Source of the DNA: Peterkaempfera sp044755465
GTDB taxonomy: Bacteria > Actinomycetota > Actinomycetes > Streptomycetales > Streptomycetaceae
Assembly (NCBI RefSeq): GCF_044755465.1
Contig: NZ_JBIVRB010000001.1
Span: 1,612,001 to 1,676,000 of the forward strand
DNA: 64,000 nucleotides
Reading direction: 5' to 3'
Shown here piece by piece: positions 7,501-16,400 of the stretch. Under the pieces are notes generated by a model. That model was not told the DNA's origin and ran no database searches. It worked only from the letters and a program-made list of their open reading frames with translations. Positions within the stretch are counted from its first letter, which is position 1. The number at the start of each line of letters is the position of its first letter. Position numbers and translations under genes: made by a program.

Positions 7501-7914
7501 TCAGTGAAGCAGGCTTCCCTGAAGCTCGGCGCGCAGGGCCGGTGTGAGCACCGCACCCGCCCGGTCGACCAGCAGGGCCATCTCGTACCCGACCAGGCCG
7601 ATGTCGGAGTCCGGGGAGGCCAGCACCGCCAGCGACGAGCCGTCGGAGACCGCCATCAGGAACAGGAACCCCCGCTCCATCTCGACCACGGTCTGGTTGA
7701 CCTCGCCGCCCTCGAAGATCCGGGACGCCCCGGAGGTGAGGGAGGTGAGGCCGGACGCCACCGCGGCGAGCTGGTCGGCCCGGTCGCGGGGGAAGCCGTC
7801 GGACATCGCGAGCAGGAGTCCGTCGGCGGAGACCACCACCGTGTGGGACACCCCGGGGGTGTTGTCCACGAAATTGGTGATCAACCAGTTCAGATTCTGT
7901 GCCGCCTGGCTCAT
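7501..7914 (-). CDS. cvnB: Conservon roadblock/LC7 protein CvnB (first conservon)
   Basis: 137 residues starting MSQAAQNLNWLITNFVDNT. The roadblock/LC7 fold is recognised by VVVSADGLLLAMS and EGGEVNQTVVEMERGFLFLM. Such proteins are thought to act as regulators of the partner GTPase, as MglB does for MglA in other bacteria. It starts 10 bp after the cvnA stop. The frame stays open upstream, but the family N-terminus and the adjacent cvnA end support ATG 7914. Nucleotide sequence is nearly identical to cvnB at 13058-13471. Confidence 0.92.
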   Translation of the reverse strand: MSQAAQNLNWLITNFVDNTPGVSHTVVVSADGLLLAMSDGFPRDRADQLAAVASGLTSLTSGASRIFEGGEVNQTVVEMERGFLFLMAVSDGSSLAVLASPDSDIGLVGYEMALLVDRAGAVLTPALRAELQGSLLH

Positions 7915-7924
7915 CTGACTCAAC

Positions 7925-10900
7925 TCAACGCTCCTGGTGGTTCGAGCCGCCGAAGAGATCGGTGCTGCCGTGCTGTTCGTTGCCGTCCTGATCGACGCGG
8001 AAGCCACCCGTCACGGACGGGTCACCGCCGGCGCTGCGCCCCTGCTGGACACCGCGGCGCAGGTTGGTGAGCCTGCCCCGGACCTCCTCGGGTGCGCGGG
8101 AGATCTGGGGGCCGTCCTGCGGCCCCGCCGGGGCGTTGCCCGTCCCCAGGTTCTGCTTCGGTACCCGGCGGGGCAGGCCGGATGCCGTCGTGCCGCCGGC
8201 GCCGGGATCGGCCGACTGCTCGGGGCGCTGCCACGGGCCGCCCGCCGGGGCGCTGGTGGGGCCGCCGGCCACCGGGCTGCCGGCTGACGGGCTGCCGGCC
8301 GACGGGCCGCCGGCCGACGGACCGCCGGGGACGCTCGGGGCGCCCGGCGCGTCGGCCGGAGCCGCCGCCTCGCGGGCCCCGGTGAACCAGTTGGGCCGCT
8401 CACCGCTCTCCAGGCCGCCGATGGCCCGGTTGCCCAGCCCGCCGGCCGCGGCGCCGCCTCCGCCCGGCAGCGCCTGCCCGGGACGCCGCTGGGGCAGCCC
8501 GGCGGAGGTGTGCGCGGCCGGGGTCGGCGCGGGTGGCGGCGGCGGAGTCGGCGGGGTCGCCTGGTACCCGTCGGCAGCGGCCGCGCCGTGGTCGTAGCCG
8601 GGCCGCACCGGTCCGCTGAACTGCCCGACGCCGCCGTACGGGGCACCGGCGTACGGGTCGGCCGGGAACTCCTCCGCGTACTCCTGCTGCGGAGCGCCCG
8701 GGAAGGGCTCCCGGTAGCCGTCCTGCTGGTAGCCCGGCTGCTGGTGGTCGCCCTGCGGGAAGCCCTGGGGGGCCTGCTCGCCGTCCGGGTACCGGGCGGT
8801 GGCGTACTGGTCGCTCCGGTAGGGCTGGTCGCCGTACTGGGGCGCCTCGTACTGCGTCTCTGCGTACTGGTCTTGCTCGTACTGGGCCTGCTCGTACCGG
8901 GGCGCCGCGTACTGCTGCCCGCCGAACTCCGGCTCGGCGTAAGGCGGTTCGGCGCCCTTGCCGTCGTACCCCTGCTCCAGGTAGTCCTGCGGGGCCGGGA
9001 AGTCGTCGGCCACCGGGGCGACCGGCTCCGCAGCGGGCTGCGGTGCGGCGGCGGCGGGCTCGGGGGCGGTCGGCGGCTGGACCGGTGCCGCCGTGCTCGG
9101 GCCGGCCTCCAGCGCCGCCCGGCGGCGCTGCTCCAGGCGGCGGGAGCGGTTCATCGAGTCCAGCGCCGGGCTGAAGCCGCCCGGGGCGCGCGGCCCCTCC
9201 GGCCGCTCGAAGCGGCTCTCGTCGAAGCCCAGCTCGGCGGCGCTGCGCAGCCGCTCGAAGGAGTCGTCGTCAGGCGACTGCTCCACGAAGATCCGGGAGA
9301 CGGTGAACTGCTCCTCCGCCGGCTGCTCGGGCACGCCGCCGGGCTTGATGAGGGCGGCCGGGAGCATCACCAGCGAGGTGGTGCCCGCCGACTCACCGGT
9401 CGGCCGCAGCTGCACCCGGATGTCATGCCGGTCCGCGAGCCGGCCGACCACGAACAGGCCCATCCGGCGGGAGATGGTGGCGTCCACCGTCGGCGGGTGG
9501 GCCAGCTTCTGGTTGATCTCCGCGAAGTCCTCGACGGTGAGGCCGATGCCCTTGTCGTGGATCTCCACCAGTACCCGCCCGTCCGGCAGCCGGGTCGCGG
9601 TGACCTGCACCCGGGTCTGCGGGCTGGAGAAGGTGGTGGCGTTCTCCAGCAGCTCCGCGAGCAGATGGACCAGGTCGGTCACCGCGATGCCGACGACCTC
9701 GGCCTCCGGGATGCCGGAGAGCTCGATGCGGTCGTACTGCTCCACCTCGGAGGCGGCGGCGCGCAGCACGTCCACCAGCGGGACGGGCTGGTTCCAGTGC
9801 CGGCCGGGGTCCTCGCCCGCCAGGACGAGCAGATTCTCGCCGTTGCGCCGCATCCGGGTCGCCAGGTGGTCCAGCTTGAAGAGGTTCTCCAGCTGCTCCG
9901 GGTCGTTCTCGTTGTTCTCCAGGTCGGTGATCAGCGCCAGTTGACGCTGGATCAGGCCCTGGCTGCGGCGGGACAGGTTGGTGAAGATCGCGTTGACGTT
10001 GCCCCGCAGCAGCGCCTGTTCGGCGGCCAGCCGGACGGCTTCGCGGTGCACCTCGTCAAAGGCGCGGGCGACCTCGCCGATCTCGTCCCGGCCGTGCAGG
10101 GGGATCGGCTGGACCGTGGTGTCGACCCGGTCCGGGTCGGTCTTGGACAGCCGGTCGACCAGGTCCGGGAGGCGGTGGCCCGCGATGTCGAGGGCGGCCG
10201 CGCGCAGGGTGCGCATGCCGATGATCATAGAGCGTGCGATGAAGCCGGTCAGCAGGCCGGCGACGGCCAGTGCGGCAAGCACGATCGCGGAGTTGAGGAT
10301 GGCGTCGTGCTGCGCGCCCACCTTGATCCGGTGCGCGTCGGCCAGCACCAGCTCGTTGAACCGGTTCTCCACGGTGCGGTAGGTCTGCACATGGGCGCCG
10401 GTGGCGGCCAGCCAGTTCTCCAGGCTCACCCCCTGCCGCCCGGCGGCGGCCAGCGCCTGCTTGGCGCCGCTCTTGGTGCCGGTGGCGGCCGCGGTCTGGA
10501 CGGCGCTCAGCGCGATCCGGATCTGCTGGTTGACCGGGGTGTTCGGCTCGCCGCCCTGGCGGACGGCGGTGGCCGCCTCCTGCTTCAGCGCGTTCTGGTA
10601 CAGCGTCATGTCCGCGTCGGTGGTGCCGGACCGGAACTCGTCCAGCGACACCTCCTCCAGCTTCCCGGAGACCGCGATGGCCTGCACCATGCTGCCGACC
10701 TCGGGCGCGGTGAGCGTGCCGCTGCCGAGCAGCAGCTGCGTCATCAGCACCCGCTGGGTCGACGCGGACGCCTTGGCCAGCGTCATGGCGTAGATGGCGC
10801 GGCCCCGGCTGGTGACCGAGGAGCTGCCGAAGCCGACCTCGTTCTCGTACGCCATCAGCGGTGCGATCAGCGTGGAGTACGCGTTCTGGGTGGCCGTGGG

Positions 10901-11545
10901 GAACAGCCGGGGGCTGTAGGCGTTCTCGCGCAGGCTGGGCAGCGAGACCAGCAGGTCCTGGAAGGCGGTGTTGCGCCTGGCCAGCCGGGGGTCGTCGGAG
11001 AGCGGCCGGTAGGCCTGCTCATAGGCGTCCACCGCCTTGTCGGTGGCCTCGCGCAGCTCGGTGACCTTGGACTTGCCCTCGTCGGTCAGGATCGGCACGG
11101 CGGACAGGTCGCGCTCCTGCTCCAGCGCGTCGGCGAGGCCGGTGGCGGCGGCGGCCAGCCGGGCGGTCTTCTCCGCCCGGTTGGCGCTCTGCCAGCTGTC
11201 GATCGAGCCGTTGACCCGCAGACCGCCGAAGACCAGGCCGATGACGACCGGGATCAGCAGGATGGCCACCAGCCGGGTGGGCACCCGCCAGTGGCTGGGG
11301 GAGAGGGAGCCGAACAGGCCGGATGTGCGGTGCCCGGCGGCGGCCGGTGAGGCTGGGCCCGAGCCGGCCGCTGAACCCGAGCCGGCCGCTGAACCCGAGC
11401 CGGTCGGGGAACCGGGGCCGGGCTGCTCGGCGGAGGCGGTGAAGGGCGTGAAGGCGGCACGGTCCACCGGGGTACCGGGGTCTGCGGCCGCTCCCGTCCG
11501 GGGCTCGGGGCGCCGCTGCGGGGGTTCTGGCTGCTTACGCCTCAC
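7925..11545 (-). CDS. cvnA: Conservon sensor histidine kinase-like protein CvnA (first conservon)
   Basis: 1206 residues. Order: basic N-terminus with GSGSAAGSG repeats, a transmembrane helix near residue 90-110 (LVAILLIPVVIGLVFGG), an extracellular nitrate/nitrite-sensing-type helical domain, a second helix near 430-455, HAMP, a degenerate dimerisation region (AEQALLRGNVNAIFTNLSRR), and a HATPase_c domain with LLAELLENATTFSS, DKGIGL and the late G-box. A Gln/Tyr/Pro-rich tail of roughly 400 residues follows. The GTG at 11545 (MRRKQPEP) is preferred over the upstream ATG at 11578 because GAGAGG lies just before it, matching the second copy. It is membrane-bound with an outward sensor. Confidence 0.92.
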   Translation of the reverse strand: MRRKQPEPPQRRPEPRTGAAADPGTPVDRAAFTPFTASAEQPGPGSPTGSGSAAGSGSAAGSGPASPAAAGHRTSGLFGSLSPSHWRVPTRLVAILLIPVVIGLVFGGLRVNGSIDSWQSANRAEKTARLAAAATGLADALEQERDLSAVPILTDEGKSKVTELREATDKAVDAYEQAYRPLSDDPRLARRNTAFQDLLVSLPSLRENAYSPRLFPTATQNAYSTLIAPLMAYENEVGFGSSSVTSRGRAIYAMTLAKASASTQRVLMTQLLLGSGTLTAPEVGSMVQAIAVSGKLEEVSLDEFRSGTTDADMTLYQNALKQEAATAVRQGGEPNTPVNQQIRIALSAVQTAAATGTKSGAKQALAAAGRQGVSLENWLAATGAHVQTYRTVENRFNELVLADAHRIKVGAQHDAILNSAIVLAALAVAGLLTGFIARSMIIGMRTLRAAALDIAGHRLPDLVDRLSKTDPDRVDTTVQPIPLHGRDEIGEVARAFDEVHREAVRLAAEQALLRGNVNAIFTNLSRRSQGLIQRQLALITDLENNENDPEQLENLFKLDHLATRMRRNGENLLVLAGEDPGRHWNQPVPLVDVLRAAASEVEQYDRIELSGIPEAEVVGIAVTDLVHLLAELLENATTFSSPQTRVQVTATRLPDGRVLVEIHDKGIGLTVEDFAEINQKLAHPPTVDATISRRMGLFVVGRLADRHDIRVQLRPTGESAGTTSLVMLPAALIKPGGVPEQPAEEQFTVSRIFVEQSPDDDSFERLRSAAELGFDESRFERPEGPRAPGGFSPALDSMNRSRRLEQRRRAALEAGPSTAAPVQPPTAPEPAAAAPQPAAEPVAPVADDFPAPQDYLEQGYDGKGAEPPYAEPEFGGQQYAAPRYEQAQYEQDQYAETQYEAPQYGDQPYRSDQYATARYPDGEQAPQGFPQGDHQQPGYQQDGYREPFPGAPQQEYAEEFPADPYAGAPYGGVGQFSGPVRPGYDHGAAAADGYQATPPTPPPPPAPTPAAHTSAGLPQRRPGQALPGGGGAAAGGLGNRAIGGLESGERPNWFTGAREAAAPADAPGAPSVPGGPSAGGPSAGSPSAGSPVAGGPTSAPAGGPWQRPEQSADPGAGGTTASGLPRRVPKQNLGTGNAPAGPQDGPQISRAPEEVRGRLTNLRRGVQQGRSAGGDPSVTGGFRVDQDGNEQHGSTDLFGGSNHQER

Positions 11546-11954
11546 TCGACAACAACCTCTCGGCCGTACGACGGCCATGGATCAATCCAGCGGCACTCTC
11601 CGGGACGCGGCCTGCTGCGCGGCGGCTCAGACGGAGGTGCCCCGGGAGTAGCTGGAATTTCAGCACGTGCACGCCGGGGGGAACAAACAGCTGTGCATGA
11701 CCCTTGAGTGGAAGGCAAATCAGACGTTTCCCCCCACGGGGCGACGAATGACCGTGGGAAGTTGGGCACAACGGACCGGTTCGGGCACGTACTGTGACCG
11801 CGTCCAGGCAAATTCCTACCGAACCGTTATCCAGCCTGACGCCCGTCCGGGGGCGTGCGGCCGAACGGGCCACGCGGGGGCGCGTCCCCCGGCGCGGCGG
11901 GGCGGCCCGCGACGCGCCGGAGGACGCGTGGACCGGGCCGCCCATCGCCGCCCC
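11546..11954. other. Intergenic region between the two conservons
   Basis: 409 bp with no convincing gene. It holds the upstream control region of the first conservon (minus strand) and the 3' side of the second cvnD. A stretch at about 11690-11830 is less GC-rich than the surroundings, consistent with promoters. The shared upstream motif is listed separately. Confidence 0.6.
11653..11666 (-). promoter_or_regulatory. Shared cvnA upstream motif, copy 1
   Basis: On the minus strand GTGCTGAAATTCCA lies 108 nt before the first cvnA start, with a TTGTT 20 nt further upstream. The same arrangement with one mismatch lies before the second cvnA. It may be a common promoter or operator element. Confidence 0.45.
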
Positions 11955-12557
11955 TTACCTCAGCCGGGCGAGGAGGGCGTGCTCGACGAGGGTGATCAGC
12001 GCGGACTTGGCGCTGTCCCGGCGTCGGGCGTCGGTGGTGATGATCGGGGTGTCCGGGCCGAGTTGCAGTGCCTCGCGGACCTCTTCGGGGCTGTGCGGCT
12101 GGTGTCCGTCGAAGCCGTTGAGCGCGATGACGAACGGCAGTCCGCTGTTCTCGAAGTAGTCGATCGCGGGGAAGCAGTCGGCGAGCCGGCGGGTGTCGAC
12201 CAGGACGACGGCGCCGATGGCGCCGCGTACCAGGTCGTCCCACATGAACCAGAAGCGGTCCTGGCCCGGGGTGCCGAAGAGGTAGAGGATCAGATCCTCG
12301 TCGAGGGTGATGCGGCCGAAGTCCATGGCCACCGTGGTGGTGGTCTTGCCCGCGGTGTGGGTGAGGTCGTCGATGCCCGCCGAGGCGGACGTCATGACGG
12401 CCTCGGTACGCAGCGGGTTGATCTCGGAGACCGTACCGACCAGGGTGGTCTTGCCGACACCGAAGCCACCCGCGACGACGATCTTCGCGGAGGTGGTCGC
12501 CCGGGTCGGTGTCCCCCCGTACCCCGGGTCGGCCGGCCTAGAGCTTGCGAAGTCCAC
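11955..12557 (-). CDS. cvnD: Conservon small GTPase CvnD (second conservon)
   Basis: 200 residues, with the same P-loop GGFGVGKTT, GTPGQDRFW and ALNGFDG as the first copy and only a few differences after the N-terminus (for example Thr for Ala after TTLVG and Ile for Leu in FPAIDYF). The N-terminal 18 residues differ clearly and carry a short insert (DPGYGGTP). It overlaps cvnC by 20 bp, as in the first conservon. The partner specificity of the two GTPases is therefore unlikely to lie in the G domain. Confidence 0.9.
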   Translation of the reverse strand: MDFASSRPADPGYGGTPTRATTSAKIVVAGGFGVGKTTLVGTVSEINPLRTEAVMTSASAGIDDLTHTAGKTTTTVAMDFGRITLDEDLILYLFGTPGQDRFWFMWDDLVRGAIGAVVLVDTRRLADCFPAIDYFENSGLPFVIALNGFDGHQPHSPEEVREALQLGPDTPIITTDARRRDSAKSALITLVEHALLARLR

Positions 12558-12963
12558 TGAGCACCCTTTCGAGCAGTGTCACGTCGGGCTGTCCGCCGGC
12601 GTCGCCCGCGGCAGCGGGCTGGTGGATGGCGACCAGGCCGGCTTCGGCCAGGTCGGCGACGAGGATGCGTGCCACGCCGAGCGGCATGCTCAGCAGCGCC
12701 GAGATCTCCGCCACCGACTTGATGTCCTGGCAGAGGTGCACGATGCGCTGGTGCTCGGGCAGCAGCCCGCCCTGCCGACCGGCGGCGGCGGTGGTGGTGA
12801 TCAGCGCCTCGATGGCGAGCTGGTACCGCGGCCGGGTGCGGCCGCCGGTCATCGCGTACGGGCGTACCAGCGGCTGCTGGTCGTAGTCGCCTGACTGCTG
12901 GTCACCGTAGCCGTTGCCGTACCCGTTTCCGTACGGGCCGGCCGATCCGGGGGGCGGGGTCAT
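12538..12963 (-). CDS. cvnC: Conservon DUF742 protein CvnC (second conservon)
   Basis: 141 residues: a short Gly/Tyr/Asn/Gln-rich start (GNGYGNGYGDQQ) of about 30 residues and the DUF742 domain from RPYAMTGGRTRPRY to LLERVLSGLRKL. Compared with the first copy, the domain has substitutions around LLPEHQRIVHLCQDI but identical SMPLGVARILVADLAEAGLVAIHQP. It starts 94 bp after cvnB and overlaps cvnD by 20 bp. Confidence 0.9.
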   Translation of the reverse strand: MTPPPGSAGPYGNGYGNGYGDQQSGDYDQQPLVRPYAMTGGRTRPRYQLAIEALITTTAAAGRQGGLLPEHQRIVHLCQDIKSVAEISALLSMPLGVARILVADLAEAGLVAIHQPAAAGDAGGQPDVTLLERVLSGLRKL

Positions 12964-13057
12964 GAATCCTCCTTGCGCTGCACGGGTCGCACCCGGGTCA
13001 GCGGGGTGGCTCTCCCGGTGGCGCGGCCGGACGGCCGCGCCACCGGACAGGTGAGGG

Positions 13058-13471
13058 TCAGTGCAGCAGGCTTCCCTGGAGTTCTGCGCGCAGGGCGGGG
13101 GTCAGGACATCGCCGGCCCGGTCGACCAGCAGGGCCATCTCGTACCCGACCAGGCCGATGTCGGAGTCCGGGGAGGCCAGCACCGCCAGCGACGAGCCGT
13201 CGGAGATGGCCATCAGGAACAGGAACCCCCGCTCCATCTCGACCACGGTCTGGTTGACCTCGCCGCCCTCGAAGATCCGGGACGCCCCGGAGGTGAGGGA
13301 GGTGAGGCCGGACGCCACCGCGGCGAGCTGGTCGGCCCGGTCGCGGGGGAAGCCGTCGGACATCGCGAGCAGGAGTCCGTCGGCGGAGACCACCACCGTG
13401 TGGGACACCCCGGGGGTGTTGTCCACGAAATTGGTGATCAACCAGTTCAGGTTGCTCGCCGCCTGGCTCAT
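13058..13471 (-). CDS. cvnB: Conservon roadblock/LC7 protein CvnB (second conservon)
   Basis: 137 residues, starting MSQAASNLNWLITNFVDNT. It differs from the first copy in only a handful of residues (Ser for Gln at position 6, Ile for Val in FLMAISD, Asp for Ala near the C-terminus). The start at 13471 is 10 bp after the cvnA stop, the same spacing as in the first conservon. Predicted to form a dimer and act on CvnD. Confidence 0.92.
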   Translation of the reverse strand: MSQAASNLNWLITNFVDNTPGVSHTVVVSADGLLLAMSDGFPRDRADQLAAVASGLTSLTSGASRIFEGGEVNQTVVEMERGFLFLMAISDGSSLAVLASPDSDIGLVGYEMALLVDRAGDVLTPALRAELQGSLLH

Positions 13472-13481
13472 CTGGCTCAAC

Positions 13482-16400
13482 TCAACGCTCCTGGTGGTCG
13501 GGGCCGTAGGCGCCGTTGCCGAATGCATCGGTCCCGTTGTTCGGGTACCCGCCGGGCCGGGCCTGTGGGGGCTCCGAGGCGCCGGCGCGGCGGCCCTGCT
13601 GGATGCCGCGGCGCAGGTTGGTGAGCCTGCCCCGGACCTCCTCGGGCGCGCGGGAGACCTGGGGGCCTCCCAGCGGCGCCTGCTCCGCGGTGCCGGACAC
13701 GAGGTTGGCCCGGGGGACACGGCGGGGCAGGCCGGACGGGGTGATCCCGTCCGAGGCCGGCTCGCGCACCTGCTCGGCGCGCCGCCAGCGCTCGTCGTTC
13801 GCGGAGGACCGCCATGGGGCTCCGGCGGCGGACGGGTCCTGCTGCATGCCCGGCTGCTGCATGCCGGACTGGATGGTCGGCTGCTGCTGCATCCCCGACT
13901 GCTGCATGCCCGGCTGCTGCATGCCCGACTGCTGGGCGCCGGGCTGCGGCGCCTGGGCGGCCGACCGCCGCTGCGGGGTGGCGGGACCGGGCTGGAACAG
14001 GTTGCGGGAGGGCTCCTGCTGCTCCTGCGGGGCCTGGGGCGCCGGGGCGCTCGCGTTGCGCTCCGGGTTGACCTGGACCGCGCGCATCCGGCCGGCCGCG
14101 CCGGTACGGAACCAGTTGGACTCCATCGCCGCGAAGATCGGCGACCCGGCGTCCCCGGCCGACTGCTGGACCGCCTCCGCGCTCATCGGGCGGGTCAGCG
14201 GGTCGGTGTCACCGCCCGGGGGCAGTGCCATCGGCTGCTGGGGGGCGTTCGGCCGGTCGGCCCGGACGCCCTGGTCAGGGACGCCCTGGCCACGGACGCC
14301 CTGCTGCTGGTGGTGCTGGGGGTGCCCCTGCTGCGGCTGCACGGGGGCCGGCAGCTGCGGCGACGGCGGCTGCGGGGCCGGCGGCACCGGGCCGAGGCCC
14401 AGCGGGTCGCGCGGGTCGATCTCGGCCTCGTAGTGCGGCCGGGCGAACTGCACGGTGCTGTCCAGCGCCTCGGCCGGCTGGGGCCGGGGCTGCTCCGGAC
14501 TGATCGGGTTGGGGCCACCCGCGTTCGGGCCGCCGGGGTTGGGGCCGGTCGGCTGCGGGGCGAAGCCGCGCGCCGGACGCTCGGCCTCCTGGCCCCGGCC
14601 GGGCAGGCCCTGCTGCGGGGCGTGCTGCTGACCGTGCTGGCCGTGCTGCTGGGCTTGACCGTGTTGCTGGGCCTGGCCGTGCTGCTGGCCCTGCCCACCG
14701 CGCGGGTCCGGGCCGGCGGCGGCGTGCTGGGTGTGCTCGCCGGCCCAGGCGCCGTCGCCGGTGGGCAGCTCGGCGGCGGGCATCGGCTGCTGCGGGCGCT
14801 GGGCGGGCCCGTCCTGCTGCCTGCGGCGGCCGGGCTCGGCGGCGCGGTCACCGGGGTTGCGGCCGCCGGGGTTGCCGGGGCCGGGGATGTTCGGGTTGCC
14901 GGGGCCGGTCGGCGGCAGCTGCTGGCCACGGCTGGGCAGGCCGGACCCGGTCTGCCCCGGGGCGCCCTGGCCGCCGGCGCCGATCTCGGGGCGCGCGCCC
15001 TTGCCGAGGGCGCCCGCCGCCGCGTCCGCGCCGGGGACCGCACGCTGGCGCGGGGTCGGTCCGGCGCTGCGCTGCTGCCTGCCGGACGCCGCGCCCCGAC
15101 CGCCGCGGCGGTCGGCCACATTGGTGACGTCCACCGGCAGCATGACCAGGGCGGTGGTGCCGCCCGAGTCGCTGGGGCGCAGCTGGATACGGATGCCGTG
15201 CCGCAGCGACAGCCGGCCGACCACGAACAGGCCCATCCGACGGGAGACGGAGACGTCCACCACCGGGGGGTTGGCCAGCCGCTCGTTGATGTCGGCCAGG
15301 TCGTCGGGCGAGAGGCCGATACCGGTGTCGTGGATCTCCACCAGCACCCGGCCGTCCGGCAGGGCGTGACCGGTGACCCGGACGCGGGTCTGCGGGCTGG
15401 AGAAGGAGGTCGCGTTCTCCAGCAGCTCGGCGAGCAGGTGGACGAGGTCGTTGACGACCCGTCCGGCGACGTCGGCGGACGGCACCGAGGCCAGCTCGAT
15501 GCGCTCGTACTGCTCCACCTCGGAGGCGGCGGCACGCAGCACGTCCACCAGCGGGACCGGGCGGGTCCAGCGGCGGCCCGGGTCCTCGCCCGCGAGGACG
15601 AGCAGGTTCTCACCGTTACGGCGCATACGGGTCGCCAGGTGGTCCAGCTTGAAGAGGCTGGCCAGCTGGTCGGGGTCGGCCTCGCGGCTCTCCAGCTCGG
15701 AGATCAGCGACAGCTGACGCTGGATCAGGCCCTGGCTGCGGCGCGAGAGGTTGGTGAACATCGCGTTGATGTTGCCTCGCAGCAGCGCCTGCTCGGCGGC
15801 CAGTCGGACCGCCTCGCTGTGCACCATGTCGAAGGCGTGCGCCACATGGCCGATCTCGTCCGTGGAGTCGACGCCCACCTTGGCGACCGTGACGTCCACA
15901 TCGTGCGGGTCGGCCTCGGAGAGGGTCTTGACCAGCTCGGGCAGCCGCCGCTCGGCGACGTCCTCGGCGGCCTCCTGAAGCCGGGTCAGCGAACGCACCA
16001 TGGACCGGGCCACCAGGGCGGCGCCGGCCACCGCGACGATCAGCACGAAGGCGATCAGCACACTGCTGATGATCGTCTCGGTCTGCGCCTCGGAGCGCAG
16101 CTCGGACGCCTGCGCCTGGAGCTCCTCCAGCAGCCGCGTCTCGATGCCGTGCATCAGCGTCATCTTGGCCTTGGACGTGCTGTACCAGTCCAGGTAGGTC
16201 ATCGGCTTGACCTGGTTGATGCCGTTGGGCGTGAGCACCTGCGACGCGTAGCTGTCGGAGATCTTCACCTCGGCGTTCAGCGACAGCGGGGCGAGCAGCG
16301 CCTCCGCCCGGTCCGCGCCGTAGATCGCGCTGAAGGTGGTGAGCGAGCTGTCGACGTTGCTGATCAGGTTGGCGCCGAAGGTCTCGTCGCTGGAGCTGAG

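Noticed and set aside
8510..11350. 946-codon plus-strand frame opposite cvnA
   Set aside because: Opposite a clear sensor kinase gene; its composition (Gly/Arg/Val runs) is that of a reversed reading, without any domain.
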